29,710 nt of DNA. Source: JABJOE01 sp964344145 (GTDB lineage Bacteria > Patescibacteriota > Patescibacteriia > UBA9934). The notes under the pieces are model-generated. The model saw nothing but the letters and a program-made list of their open reading frames with translations. It searched no databases and was not told the origin of the DNA. Shown piece after piece: positions 14,490 through 22,217 of this stretch; position 1 is the first letter of the stretch; each line of letters begins with the position of its first letter. The position numbers and the translations under genes are program-made. The DNA lies in the NCBI GenBank assembly GCA_964344145.1, contig CAYFME010000015.1:1-29710 (forward strand), given 5' to 3'.

Positions 14490-16583
14490 CTAATCAAACA
14501 TGATGCGCTCGTCCGGCATCACCGGCTTGGCGTCGTCGTTGGGCTTCTGCTCTGGCTTTGACTGCTCCTGTGGCTTTTCCTCAGACGTTGACGCTGACTG
14601 AGACTCTGATTTATCCCCGCCACCGCGATTGCGCTTCCGACGTCGACGTTTGCGCCTCTTAGGCTGATCTCCGTCAGCGGAATCATCATCCCGTTGCTCG
14701 CGCGGCTCCTCCGGCGCCGGCCTTTCCCCTTTTGCCTTCGCGGCAGCGCGCTTATCCGCTACCGTCCGCGAATCCTCATACCCAGCATCACCCTTTTTGA
14801 CCACCTTCAACGGCGTACGCTTCTGTTCCGGAGCCTCTTCAACCTTCTCAACAGGCTTCACGACCTCAGCCGCTCTCGGCTGATCCTCCTTCGGAGCTTC
14901 TTGCTTCGGCTTTGCCCGGTCATTCGACCGGGCAACCGGGTCGGATGACCCGGTTGGCTCGTCCACCAATGCCTCAAGTGACACCGATTCCTTCGGCACC
15001 TCTTTCTCAATCACCTCACCCTCGTCAACCTTCGGCGGCGTATCAACAACCTTCTTACTCTTTTCACGATTCTTTTGACTCTTCTCGCCCTTTCTTCCGC
15101 CCTTCTTTCGCTCCTCCATCACAATCGGATGACACTCTTCACAATAAATCGGTCGTGAACGATCGAGCTCCACTGGTAACTGGAACGTCTTGTTACAGCG
15201 CGTACAATCGTAGGAATGAGAGAACCGCGCCTTCTTCGCATCCTTTTTCCCCTGTTTGACCTTTGCCATCTCCTCTTCAATATCGACATCCGCTCCAAAT
15301 CCACTCCACTCCGCAACCTTCTCTTCGATCTTGGCACGGTTGCCGGCGTAGCGCTCACGCGATTGCTCAACCACCTTCTGCATCGAGTCGGTGCGCACCG
15401 CAATCGGTGGCAGCGTTGCGGCAGAAAACGGCTGCGACGTCACACCATCGATCATCAACTTAAGATAGATATTAAACTTCGGCAGGTTGATGATGTCCTC
15501 TGGCGTGAAACGCGGCATAAACTCATCCTCCATGAACGTGGCATCCGGTGAACCAACGCGGAACGCAATCATGGTGCCGACGTTACCAAACACAGCGTCG
15601 CGAACCTCTTCCGTAAGCTGTGCGATGTACTGATGTGCCATGATTAAGTTAAGGCGATACTTGCGGGCCTCAGACAGAATCGACGCAAACGATTCAACCG
15701 CGAAGTTCTGGAACTCATCAACGTACATGTAAAAGTCTGGACGCTCGTGCTCAAGGACGTCGACACGTTCCATGGCCGACATCTGAATCTTCGTAATGAT
15801 CAGTCCACCCAACAGTCGCGAGGCATCTTCACCAATACGACCCTTAGACAAGTTGACGATAAAAATCCGCTCGTCGTCCATGACATTACGAATGTTCATG
15901 GCCGACTTCGCTTGTGCAACGATGTTTCGAATGATTGAGGCAGACAAAAACTGTCCAACCTTGTTCTGGATCGGAGCAACCGCCTCACTGGCAAACTTCT
16001 GCTGATAGTTTCCAAACTCTTTGATCCAAAACTGCTTCACAATCGGATCCTTCACGTTCATGATGATCGAATTGCGATACTCTTCATCCGAAAGCATGCG
16101 GTTGATGCCCAGCAAGGTCGTCCCTGGCGTGTCCATCAGCGCCAAAATCGTGTTGTTCAAGATGTATTCCATGCGGGCTGACCACACACCTTCCCAAATC
16201 TTCTTAAACACACCCATCATACCTGCTGCCACAAGGTGCTTCATGCTATCGTCGATGGACTCAAGAATGTTAAAGCCGATCGGATAGTTCACGTCCGATG
16301 GGTTGAAGTAGACGACGTCATTAATGCGCCACGACGGAATATAGTCGAGGAGCTTCTCGGCAGTATCTCCGTGAGGATCGATATAGCAGCAGCCATGACC
16401 CGCGTAAATGTCGGACAGAATCATGTTCTCCAGCAGGGTCGTCTTTCCCATACCGGTCTTTCCGATCACGTACGTGTGGCGTCGGCGGTCGTCCGTTTTA
16501 ATCCCAAACTTACGCATCGTACTGCGGAAGTTAGTCTTCGCGAAGTAAATGACGTCATTCTCGTGGTCGTGCGGGTATTTCAT
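14490..16583 (-). CDS. TraG/VirD4-like DNA-translocase ATPase with zinc ribbon
   Basis: A 697-aa protein without a membrane segment. The ATPase part has Walker A GKTGMGKT at residues 41-48, the nearby IDPHGDTAE segment, and Walker B with FYMYVDEFQNF at about 284-294, as in type IV coupling proteins and related HerA/FtsK-class motors. A four-Cys zinc ribbon follows (C460, C463, C481, C484; DCTRC and YCEEC). Residues 490-697 are low-complexity and probably disordered, ending with a block of about 12 consecutive basic residues. The start at 16583 (MKYPHDHEND) is chosen because the longer frame only translates a palindromic repeat. It follows the membrane protein gene at 16669-18306, its likely partner. 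DNA or protein transfer is inferred; the substrate is unknown. Confidence 0.85.
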   Translation of the reverse strand: MKYPHDHENDVIYFAKTNFRSTMRKFGIKTDDRRRHTYVIGKTGMGKTTLLENMILSDIYAGHGCCYIDPHGDTAEKLLDYIPSWRINDVVYFNPSDVNYPIGFNILESIDDSMKHLVAAGMMGVFKKIWEGVWSARMEYILNNTILALMDTPGTTLLGINRMLSDEEYRNSIIMNVKDPIVKQFWIKEFGNYQQKFASEAVAPIQNKVGQFLSASIIRNIVAQAKSAMNIRNVMDDERIFIVNLSKGRIGEDASRLLGGLIITKIQMSAMERVDVLEHERPDFYMYVDEFQNFAVESFASILSEARKYRLNLIMAHQYIAQLTEEVRDAVFGNVGTMIAFRVGSPDATFMEDEFMPRFTPEDIINLPKFNIYLKLMIDGVTSQPFSAATLPPIAVRTDSMQKVVEQSRERYAGNRAKIEEKVAEWSGFGADVDIEEEMAKVKQGKKDAKKARFSHSYDCTRCNKTFQLPVELDRSRPIYCEECHPIVMEERKKGGRKGEKSQKNREKSKKVVDTPPKVDEGEVIEKEVPKESVSLEALVDEPTGSSDPVARSNDRAKPKQEAPKEDQPRAAEVVKPVEKVEEAPEQKRTPLKVVKKGDAGYEDSRTVADKRAAAKAKGERPAPEEPREQRDDDSADGDQPKRRKRRRRKRNRGGGDKSESQSASTSEEKPQEQSKPEQKPNDDAKPVMPDERIMFD

Positions 16584-16592
16584 ACGGAGTTC

Positions 16593-16665
16593 CGTCTTTG
16601 CGAGGCCGCAGGCCGAAGCAATCTCTGCGTGGGTTTGCTTCGTCGCTGCGCTCCTCGCAATGACG
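16593..16665. repeat. 73-bp palindromic interspersed repeat
   Basis: Arms CGTCTTTGCGAGG (16593-16605) and CCTCGCAATGACG (16653-16665) are inverted with one mismatch, and inner arms around GAAGCAA/TTGCTTC extend the pairing. The sequence is of the widespread type TCATTGCGAGGAGC...GACGAAGCAA found as an interspersed repeat in many bacterial genomes. It occupies most of the 85 bp between the two neighbouring genes and creates the false N-terminal extension of the ATPase frame. It is unrelated to the double-hairpin repeat. Confidence 0.85.
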
Positions 16666-16668
16666 AGG

Positions 16669-18306
16669 TTAGGTAGGAATATTCGTTGGCGCGTCAGCCG
16701 GATTGATCGGTTCGTCTGCAAGATCAAGCCCAGGTGGCAACGGTGCCGGCATATCAGGAGCAAACGCTGGCACAGCCTCCCCCTGCCCCTCCATAACTGG
16801 AGGGGAGACGCCTCGGGGCACCCTCCCAGTCATGGGGGGACTTGGGGGGGCTTGCGTAGTAACGGCTTGCGTTGGTGCGGCAGGCGTTGGCACGACGATT
16901 TCCACAGGCTGCGTAAACCCTTCTGCATCAATCGGTGCCGCCGGTGCTGGTTCAGATGGTGATGGCGGGACAGTCGTTCCAGATGGCGCGAAGTTTGGCA
17001 GAATTTCCTCGTCCTCCCCTGCAAACACCAGCTCTCCAGGCGCCTCAGCCATGCGTGCTCCCAGCGTAGTAAGAACCGGCGTGCGAGCATCAGCTGATGG
17101 GAAGTGGAACAACGTTGCAAGTTCGGAAGAACTCAACACAAACACCTTCTCACCCATTCCCAGAGAACGATTCCGATAACGATTCACAAGATTACGCTGC
17201 TTCTGCGGCATCTGCCATTCTTGCCAAGGGTAATCATCCTTTGGCGTGGCCGTCACCGACATACCGAGCTTGTTCCAACCGGCATCGAGCTGATTGAAGA
17301 TACCTTTAATCATCGATGCGGCCGTTCCCTTGCGGAACAGCTCATGCTTCGCAGCGTACACAACGCGAATTTTCGTGTACCAACCGATTTGTGACGACTT
17401 CGCCATCACCGCCTCAAGCATCTCGCGCTCGTCCGGTGTGATCTTAAACATACGGAAGTCATCAGCCTTGGCCTCTTCTCCTTCTCCGCCGATCAACAGT
17501 CCCGTTGCCTGCTCCATCACACCGCGCGGCAGCCAACCAACATTCTCATCAATCCAACCTTTTTTCTTCGGCTCTTCAAAGCCGTACATCTTCTTAATGT
17601 ACTTTCCACCCGCCTTGCGCCAGTCCTGACTGTCTGGCGACATGATGACGTACTGAATCCAAAAATGTTCGCCCGGTCGCATCTTGCCAAGGATTTCAAA
17701 CATCGGAAGCAGGGGATCTTTAAAGCGAAGGTCCTTTTCTCCCTGATGCTCAAACACCTCGTACGTCTTAATTGGGAACATCTGATCCTTAGACATCCGA
17801 ATCTCTGTCCCAAAACAGTTGTACTCATCGTTTGGATACTCGTTAGGCACTTGCTCTACATAATCATCTACTTCGACGATTTGCGCTTCTGGATATTGCG
17901 CATACAATGCCGCCTCAACAAGGTCACGATACTTTTTGATGCAGCGAATGTAGAAATCAATCTTTCCCCCGTTGCTGACGATTTCAAAGGAAAAATACGC
18001 TTGGAACTTTCCCCACAACCATTGCTCGCGCATCGTAATCGATGACTTGGAACCGGCAAGGTTATTAAAAAAGTTCTCCATGCCCTTTGGCGTTTGCACA
18101 GAATCTGCCGGGACATTCACGTGGAGCAAATCATGTTCCAATCTGGACCAGTACTGTCCCTGCTTGGTGAACACCCACACCTGCGTGAACCCCCAAACCA
18201 AAACAGAGAAGATCATGAGCGGCGCAATCACAAACAGGAAGTGAGCACCTAAGACCTCCGGCGGGGTTGTTGTTAAATATGTTTCAACCGCATCAAAGAT
18301 GGGCAT
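16669..18306 (-). CDS. Membrane-anchored partner protein of the TraG-like ATPase
   Basis: A 545-aa protein. One or two hydrophobic segments lie near the N-terminus (about residues 17-45), followed by a large soluble domain (about 50-430) with aromatic-rich strands and helices (FQAYFSFEIVSNGGKIDFYI; KTYEVFEHQGEKDLRF). The C-terminal 110 residues are Pro/Ala-rich and disordered. In my knowledge such proteins are regular neighbours of TraG-like ATPases in CPR genomes, but their biochemical role is not established. Residues of the tail at 16775-16852 are encoded by copy 4 of the double-hairpin repeat, read in frame as 26 codons. Promoter directly before the ATG; the ATPase follows after 85 bp. 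Confidence 0.8.
   Translation of the reverse strand: MPIFDAVETYLTTTPPEVLGAHFLFVIAPLMIFSVLVWGFTQVWVFTKQGQYWSRLEHDLLHVNVPADSVQTPKGMENFFNNLAGSKSSITMREQWLWGKFQAYFSFEIVSNGGKIDFYIRCIKKYRDLVEAALYAQYPEAQIVEVDDYVEQVPNEYPNDEYNCFGTEIRMSKDQMFPIKTYEVFEHQGEKDLRFKDPLLPMFEILGKMRPGEHFWIQYVIMSPDSQDWRKAGGKYIKKMYGFEEPKKKGWIDENVGWLPRGVMEQATGLLIGGEGEEAKADDFRMFKITPDEREMLEAVMAKSSQIGWYTKIRVVYAAKHELFRKGTAASMIKGIFNQLDAGWNKLGMSVTATPKDDYPWQEWQMPQKQRNLVNRYRNRSLGMGEKVFVLSSSELATLFHFPSADARTPVLTTLGARMAEAPGELVFAGEDEEILPNFAPSGTTVPPSPSEPAPAAPIDAEGFTQPVEIVVPTPAAPTQAVTTQAPPSPPMTGRVPRGVSPPVMEGQGEAVPAFAPDMPAPLPPGLDLADEPINPADAPTNIPT
16775..16852 (-). repeat. Double-hairpin interspersed repeat, copy 4, inside a gene
   Basis: 78 bp (26 codons) with the same hairpin pair as copies 1-3, but more diverged in the linker and second stem. 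It is read without stops as part of the Pro-rich tail of the membrane partner protein (MTGRVPRGVSPPVMEGQGEA is part of the encoded peptide). The intergenic copies, read in the same frame, are also open. Confidence 0.85.
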
Positions 18307-18312
18307 GCAGAA

Positions 18313-18321
18313 ATTATATCA
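18313..18321 (-). promoter_or_regulatory. Consensus extended -10 promoter of the membrane partner/TraG-like operon
   Basis: TGATATAAT on the minus strand, a perfect TGnTATAAT, ends exactly 6 nt before the ATG at 18306. This predicts a leaderless mRNA. No -35 match at the expected distance. Confidence 0.75.
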
Positions 18322-18334
18322 TAATGCGTAACGC

Positions 18335-18361
18335 AAAAGAACGAGCTTTCCTCGTCCTTTT
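18335..18361 (-). terminator. Terminator of secDF
   Basis: Hairpin AAAAGGACGAG / CTCGTTCTTTT with loop GAAAG (one G-T pair), starting 17 nt after the secF stop. The T-rich 3' arm completes an intrinsic terminator on the minus strand; the arms are nearly symmetrical, so it may act in both directions. Confidence 0.7.
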
Positions 18362-18378
18362 GTTTATTTTATCGTTGG

Positions 18379-19272
18379 CTATTTCTGTGATCGTTTTTCC
18401 CACCAAACCAGTAATGGGCTTGCAAGGAAAATCGATGAGTACGCACCTGAGATCACACCGATGATCAGCGCCAGGATGAACGGTTTGGTTGTTTCTCCAC
18501 CGAATAGGAAGATGGCGAGCAAGACGAGCAACGTTGTCAAAGAGGTGTTCATTGATCGCGCAAAGCTCTGCAACACACTCTTGTTCACAATCTCGCCAAA
18601 CGCCTTATCACTGTGACGATTACTTACTAAGTTCTCACGCGTACGGTCGAAGATCACGATCGTGTCGTTAATCGAGTAACCCAGAATGGTCAAAAGTGCT
18701 GCGACGAATGCCGTATCAACTTGATAGCCGTAGAAATGACCAAGGGCTGCAAAGATTCCCAGCGGGATGATCACATCGTGTGCCGCGGCGACAATCGTCA
18801 ACATTCCATACTTCCACGATGCAACCGGTTCAGACACCTTACGGAACGCCCAGGCGACATACAAAACGATCAACACAAGCAAAATGATCACCGCCCACAG
18901 CGACGCGCGCTTAAGCTCATCACCAATCACCGGACCAATCGACTCAAACCGCAACTCTTCATACACACCAAGCGCTTCAAGTCCTGCAAGGATTTCGTCG
19001 TGTTGCGTTTGATCAATCGTCTCTAGTCGAACGATGTAGCCGTTGTCGTCACTTTCCTGTACCAATGCATCGTAGCCGAGCGCTTCGACTGACTCCTCAA
19101 CCGCAGACGTCTCTATGTCTCCTTCAAAACGCACGTCCATCAAGCTACCGCCAGTGAAGTCAATGCCAAGGTTCAGTCCAAAAGCGATTAAGCTGACGAT
19201 CGATGCAACAACCAGCACGCTTGATAGCGTGAACCAGACCTTTGAACGTCCAATGATGTCGAATGATTTCAT
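18379..19272 (-). CDS. secF: Protein translocase subunit SecF
   Basis: A 297-aa SecF, the partner of SecD in the proton-driven accessory complex that helps SecYEG release exported proteins. It has the first TM (about residues 13-32), the GIDFTGGSLMDV signature, a periplasmic-type domain (about 45-115) and five further TM segments with VDTAFVAALLTILGYSINDTIVIFDR. The ATG at 19272 follows the secD stop by one base. Length and motifs are normal, in contrast to its enlarged SecD partner. Confidence 0.97.
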   Translation of the reverse strand: MKSFDIIGRSKVWFTLSSVLVVASIVSLIAFGLNLGIDFTGGSLMDVRFEGDIETSAVEESVEALGYDALVQESDDNGYIVRLETIDQTQHDEILAGLEALGVYEELRFESIGPVIGDELKRASLWAVIILLVLIVLYVAWAFRKVSEPVASWKYGMLTIVAAAHDVIIPLGIFAALGHFYGYQVDTAFVAALLTILGYSINDTIVIFDRTRENLVSNRHSDKAFGEIVNKSVLQSFARSMNTSLTTLLVLLAIFLFGGETTKPFILALIIGVISGAYSSIFLASPLLVWWEKRSQK

Positions 19273-19273
19273 A

Positions 19274-21286
19274 CTATTGCTTCTTTACTCCGTAGAGGCC
19301 GGTATTTCTAAACGCTTTCCACGCACTCACCCATTTGAGCAACACGCGTGTCACCATGATCGCCGTTCCCATTGAAACGAGAATTCCAAGTGCCAATGTT
19401 AGGGCAAAGCCTTTAATGAAACTCGTACTCATAGAGAACAACACACCGGCTGCAATCAACGTCGTGAGGTTTCCATCACGGATCGACGTCCACGCGCGGC
19501 GGAAGCCTTCGTCAATGGCAGTTGGCAAGTCGCGACCGCTCTTGAGCTCTTCTTTCAAGCGCTCAAAGATCAGCACGTTCGCATCCACAGCCATACCCAT
19601 CGACAGGATAAATCCAGCGATACCGGCGAGTGTCATCGTCACACCAAGCCACTTGTACAGTGCGAGGTTGATCGCCACGTATAAAGCGAGGGCCATAACC
19701 GCGATGAGTCCAGACAATCGATAGTACAGCACCATGAAGATGGCGAGCAAGACAATACCGATCAGCGCTGCTTGTACGCTTGCGTTAAGGGATTCTTGTC
19801 CAAGGGTCGGTCCAACCGTTTGTTGTGACAGTAGATCAATTGGCACCGGCAACGCACCTGCGTTCAAGCGCTGTGCAAGCAACTTTGCTTCTTCAATCGT
19901 AAAGCTTCCTTGAATCGTCGCTTCACCTCCGTAAATCGCCTCTTGCACAACCGGCGTGGAAATAGCTTCACCGTCCAAGAAGATCCCAATGACATTTCCA
20001 ACGTTCTCTTCCGTGATTGCAGCGAACAAATCGCCACCTTCGCTACTGAAGTCCAGCAGTACGTATGGCACGCCCGTGTTTGGATCAAAGGCAACAGATG
20101 CGCGCTCAACATCCTTTCCCGAAAGTTCTGTATTGACCCACAAATCGATTTCCAGAATGTCCGCCTCGGTTGTCCATGGCATTTGGATGTGTGCGATCTC
20201 GTACACGGTTGATGTTTGCGATCCCTGGCGCCAAATAATGTGATAGCCGAACTCGGTTTCGACAACGTCGGAAATCGCTCCGTCTTCCATGGCAAGATAC
20301 GCCTCCTCAAAGGCGGTAACCATCGAACCTTCCGTTACCCATCCAAGCTCTCCAGCACGCGATGCCGTTGGACCATCAGATTCATCAACAGCCGTCTGTG
20401 GGAACGTATCCGTTGTTACGGTCGATGCAATTTCCTGCGCTTCTACCAACGCTTCAGCCTTACTTTGATCATTCACACAGCTTTCTGACTCGTTGTGACA
20501 AATCAGAATGTGCGACAGGAAGACTTCGTCCTGTGAAATCGACGAAATGTAATCGACGATATGCAGGTTTGAGTTTGCCTCGTAGAGACCGTCGATAATG
20601 CCCGTACTGTAACCGTCCGCCTCAATTTGCGTTGCAAGCTCTCCGAAAACCTCCGTGTCCACGTCTACATAACCAATATAGCCGTCTGTCAACGCTGTTT
20701 GATCGTGCGTTGAAAATTCGTCGACCAAACTCGCAAAGTCTTCGCCGGCAAGTGCACGATCAAGCACAGCGAGTGCTTCTTCGCGCTCAACCGCCTGAGC
20801 CTCTTCCAATTCCACTAGCTGTTCGTCGGACAACTCCAAATCATCTTCAACATCTTCGTTTGGCAGCTTGAACTCAAGAATCGGCGTTTCACCAATCAAG
20901 TCAATCGCCTCAGTCACATCGAACACACCAGCAAGCTCAATGATCACGCGATACGAATCACCGCTGATGTTTGTCTGCACAACTGGTTCTGAAACACCAA
21001 AAGCGTTTACGCGGCGTTCAATGACATCTTTTACACCCTCAAGTGCATCGGATCGATCCTCGCCATCGATCTGCGACATGTCAGCCTCGTACACCAAGTG
21101 CACACCGCCTTGCAGATCAAGGCCCAAACGGAACCCATCTTCGCTGAGCTCTGGAAGTGGCGTGACGGCCGCGGCCTTATTCCAGTACGCCGGATACGCA
21201 ACCGATCCGGTGAATAGAAACAACAACACAATGATCGCCACTGAGATATTGAGCCCTCGTCGAGATCCTCTAGATTTTCTAGCCAT
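19274..21286 (-). CDS. secD: SecD with inserted parvulin (peptidyl-prolyl isomerase) region
   Basis: A 670-aa SecD. Normal SecD parts are seen: TM1 (about residues 13-33), GFRLGLDLQGGVHLVYE (51-67), RVNAFGVSEPVVQ (92-104), then after the insert LSGKDVERASV (388-398), the P1 head with GVPYVLLDF and IFLDGEAISTPVV, NAGALPVPI (475-483) and a five-TM domain with GMAVDANVLIFER (564-576). Between about residues 145 and 365 is extra sequence. Its second half (about 255-356) is a convincing PpiC-type parvulin: SHILI at 258-262, GELGWVTEGSMVTAFEEAY (312-330) and VVETEFGYHII (341-351). The first half (about 160-250) looks like a degenerate parvulin (ALAGEDFASLVDEFS, GYIGYVD). The insert would sit on the extracytoplasmic side. 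TAG at 19274-19276; secF follows. Confidence 0.95.
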   Translation of the reverse strand: MARKSRGSRRGLNISVAIIVLLFLFTGSVAYPAYWNKAAAVTPLPELSEDGFRLGLDLQGGVHLVYEADMSQIDGEDRSDALEGVKDVIERRVNAFGVSEPVVQTNISGDSYRVIIELAGVFDVTEAIDLIGETPILEFKLPNEDVEDDLELSDEQLVELEEAQAVEREEALAVLDRALAGEDFASLVDEFSTHDQTALTDGYIGYVDVDTEVFGELATQIEADGYSTGIIDGLYEANSNLHIVDYISSISQDEVFLSHILICHNESESCVNDQSKAEALVEAQEIASTVTTDTFPQTAVDESDGPTASRAGELGWVTEGSMVTAFEEAYLAMEDGAISDVVETEFGYHIIWRQGSQTSTVYEIAHIQMPWTTEADILEIDLWVNTELSGKDVERASVAFDPNTGVPYVLLDFSSEGGDLFAAITEENVGNVIGIFLDGEAISTPVVQEAIYGGEATIQGSFTIEEAKLLAQRLNAGALPVPIDLLSQQTVGPTLGQESLNASVQAALIGIVLLAIFMVLYYRLSGLIAVMALALYVAINLALYKWLGVTMTLAGIAGFILSMGMAVDANVLIFERLKEELKSGRDLPTAIDEGFRRAWTSIRDGNLTTLIAAGVLFSMSTSFIKGFALTLALGILVSMGTAIMVTRVLLKWVSAWKAFRNTGLYGVKKQ

Positions 21287-21295
21287 AATGCGCAG

Positions 21296-21324
21296 ATTTT
21301 AGCGAATTGATGCATTTATCGCAA
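21296..21324 (-). promoter_or_regulatory. Promoter of secDF
   Basis: TTGCGA (21319-21324), 17 nt, then TAAAAT (21296-21301) on the minus strand, 9 nt before the secD ATG. The leader would be about 2-3 nt. Confidence 0.65.
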
Positions 21325-21369
21325 GGACTTCCTCCCCAGAATCAACTTAACGCGAAGGTTGGCGGAAGA

Positions 21370-21398
21370 TTGACGTTTTCGTCAAAATGCGCTAGGTT
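21370..21398 (+). promoter_or_regulatory. Promoter of the hydrolase-like gene
   Basis: TTGACG (21370-21375), 17 nt, then TAGGTT (21393-21398). The leader carries a small hairpin GTCGC/GCGAC and a Shine-Dalgarno GGGAGGG about 6 nt before the ATG at 21432. Confidence 0.7.
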
Positions 21399-21431
21399 GG
21401 CCTGTCGCATGACGCGACGGGAGGGCATTCT

Positions 21432-22154
21432 ATGAGTCAACTGACCGTTGGATTGCTTGGCGGGGCCTGGGGACACGAGACGGGTGACGCCACACTGGCG
21501 TACTTCGACTCCACCGCCGCGCAACTCGAGCGCGAGGGGCACATCGTCCTGCCGCTGCCCTACACGGGCCGCAACATGCAGGAGTACGCCCAGAGCGTGT
21601 GTGACGCCTGCGCCGGATGCGATGTCATCATCTGCTTCTCGACTGGCGCGCTGGTCGCGCGCATGGCAACCAAGCTCAAGCCGCAGCTCGCCGAGAAGGT
21701 CTGGATCGGGGTGAGTCCCGTTCCGGCCACGGGCCTGAGCTTGCGCGCGTTCCTGTGGGCCGTGTCGTGCATTCCAATCGCCTTCACACTGGCCCTCGTC
21801 CACGCGCGCAACGGCGTCTACGTCAACGCAGTGGGACTGCGACGTCTGTTCGGATCCAGCATGGACCCGCACCGCGCATACGCACTGGCGACTCGCCTGC
21901 ACCCGGAGCCCATCTGGCCGTGCCTGCAGCTCTCGTTCCCGAAGCTCTTCGGCCTCGCCAGCGACATCGCCCAGATCCACTGGACCAAGCTGTTCGTCCC
22001 CATGCGTGACGGCTTCGTGACCTGCGAAGATGTCCAGGACGAGCCACGCTCCTCCCTGGACCACAGCCCTCAGTCCGGCCACGGGTGGATCACCACCTAC
22101 AAGGCTGCCAACGCGCTGGCGCGCATCGTCCAGAGCGTCAGCCTCTCGGCCTAA
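21432..22154 (+). CDS. Alpha/beta-hydrolase-like protein, compositionally distinct
   Basis: A 240-aa cytoplasmic protein without signal peptide. The start LTVGLLGGAWG suggests a first core strand; VIICFSTGALVARMATKL resembles the nucleophile elbow of alpha/beta-hydrolases with serine before TG, although the usual first Gly is Cys; HSPQSGHGWITT near the end may carry the catalytic His. The match is from pattern only, so hydrolase or esterase activity is a guess. After the first ten or so codons nearly all codons end in G or C, unlike the neighbours. It is alone on the plus strand between secD and the MacB-type operon, with its own promoter, Shine-Dalgarno site and terminator, which fits recent acquisition or unusual expression needs. 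Confidence 0.8.
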   Translation: MSQLTVGLLGGAWGHETGDATLAYFDSTAAQLEREGHIVLPLPYTGRNMQEYAQSVCDACAGCDVIICFSTGALVARMATKLKPQLAEKVWIGVSPVPATGLSLRAFLWAVSCIPIAFTLALVHARNGVYVNAVGLRRLFGSSMDPHRAYALATRLHPEPIWPCLQLSFPKLFGLASDIAQIHWTKLFVPMRDGFVTCEDVQDEPRSSLDHSPQSGHGWITTYKAANALARIVQSVSLSA

Positions 22155-22167
22155 CGTCGACCCAAAC

Positions 22168-22209
22168 ACCCGCTCGTCCGTACTCGGACGCAGCGGGTCG
22201 CGTGCTTTT
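22168..22209 (+). terminator. Terminator after the hydrolase-like gene
   Basis: Nested stem ACCCGCT-CGTCCG, loop TACT, CGGACG-C-AGCGGGT (22168-22198), followed by a T-run (22205-22209). It lies between convergent genes; the T-run serves the plus strand. Confidence 0.85.
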
Positions 22210-22217
22210 TGCAACCA

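Noticed and set aside
16584..16763. 60-residue N-terminal extension of the TraG-like ATPase
   Set aside because: It translates the palindromic repeat at 16593-16665 and overlaps the end of the upstream gene. The ATG at 16583 gives a sensible N-terminus.
52..16852. CRISPR array or tandem repeat made of the 78-bp repeats
   Set aside because: The copies are far apart, separated by genes and not by regular spacers, and no cas genes are present.
21342..22214. 290-aa open frame on the minus strand
   Set aside because: It is antisense to the G/C-ending gene at 21432; such composition leaves the opposite strand free of stops. It has no recognisable protein features and overlaps that gene's promoter and terminator.
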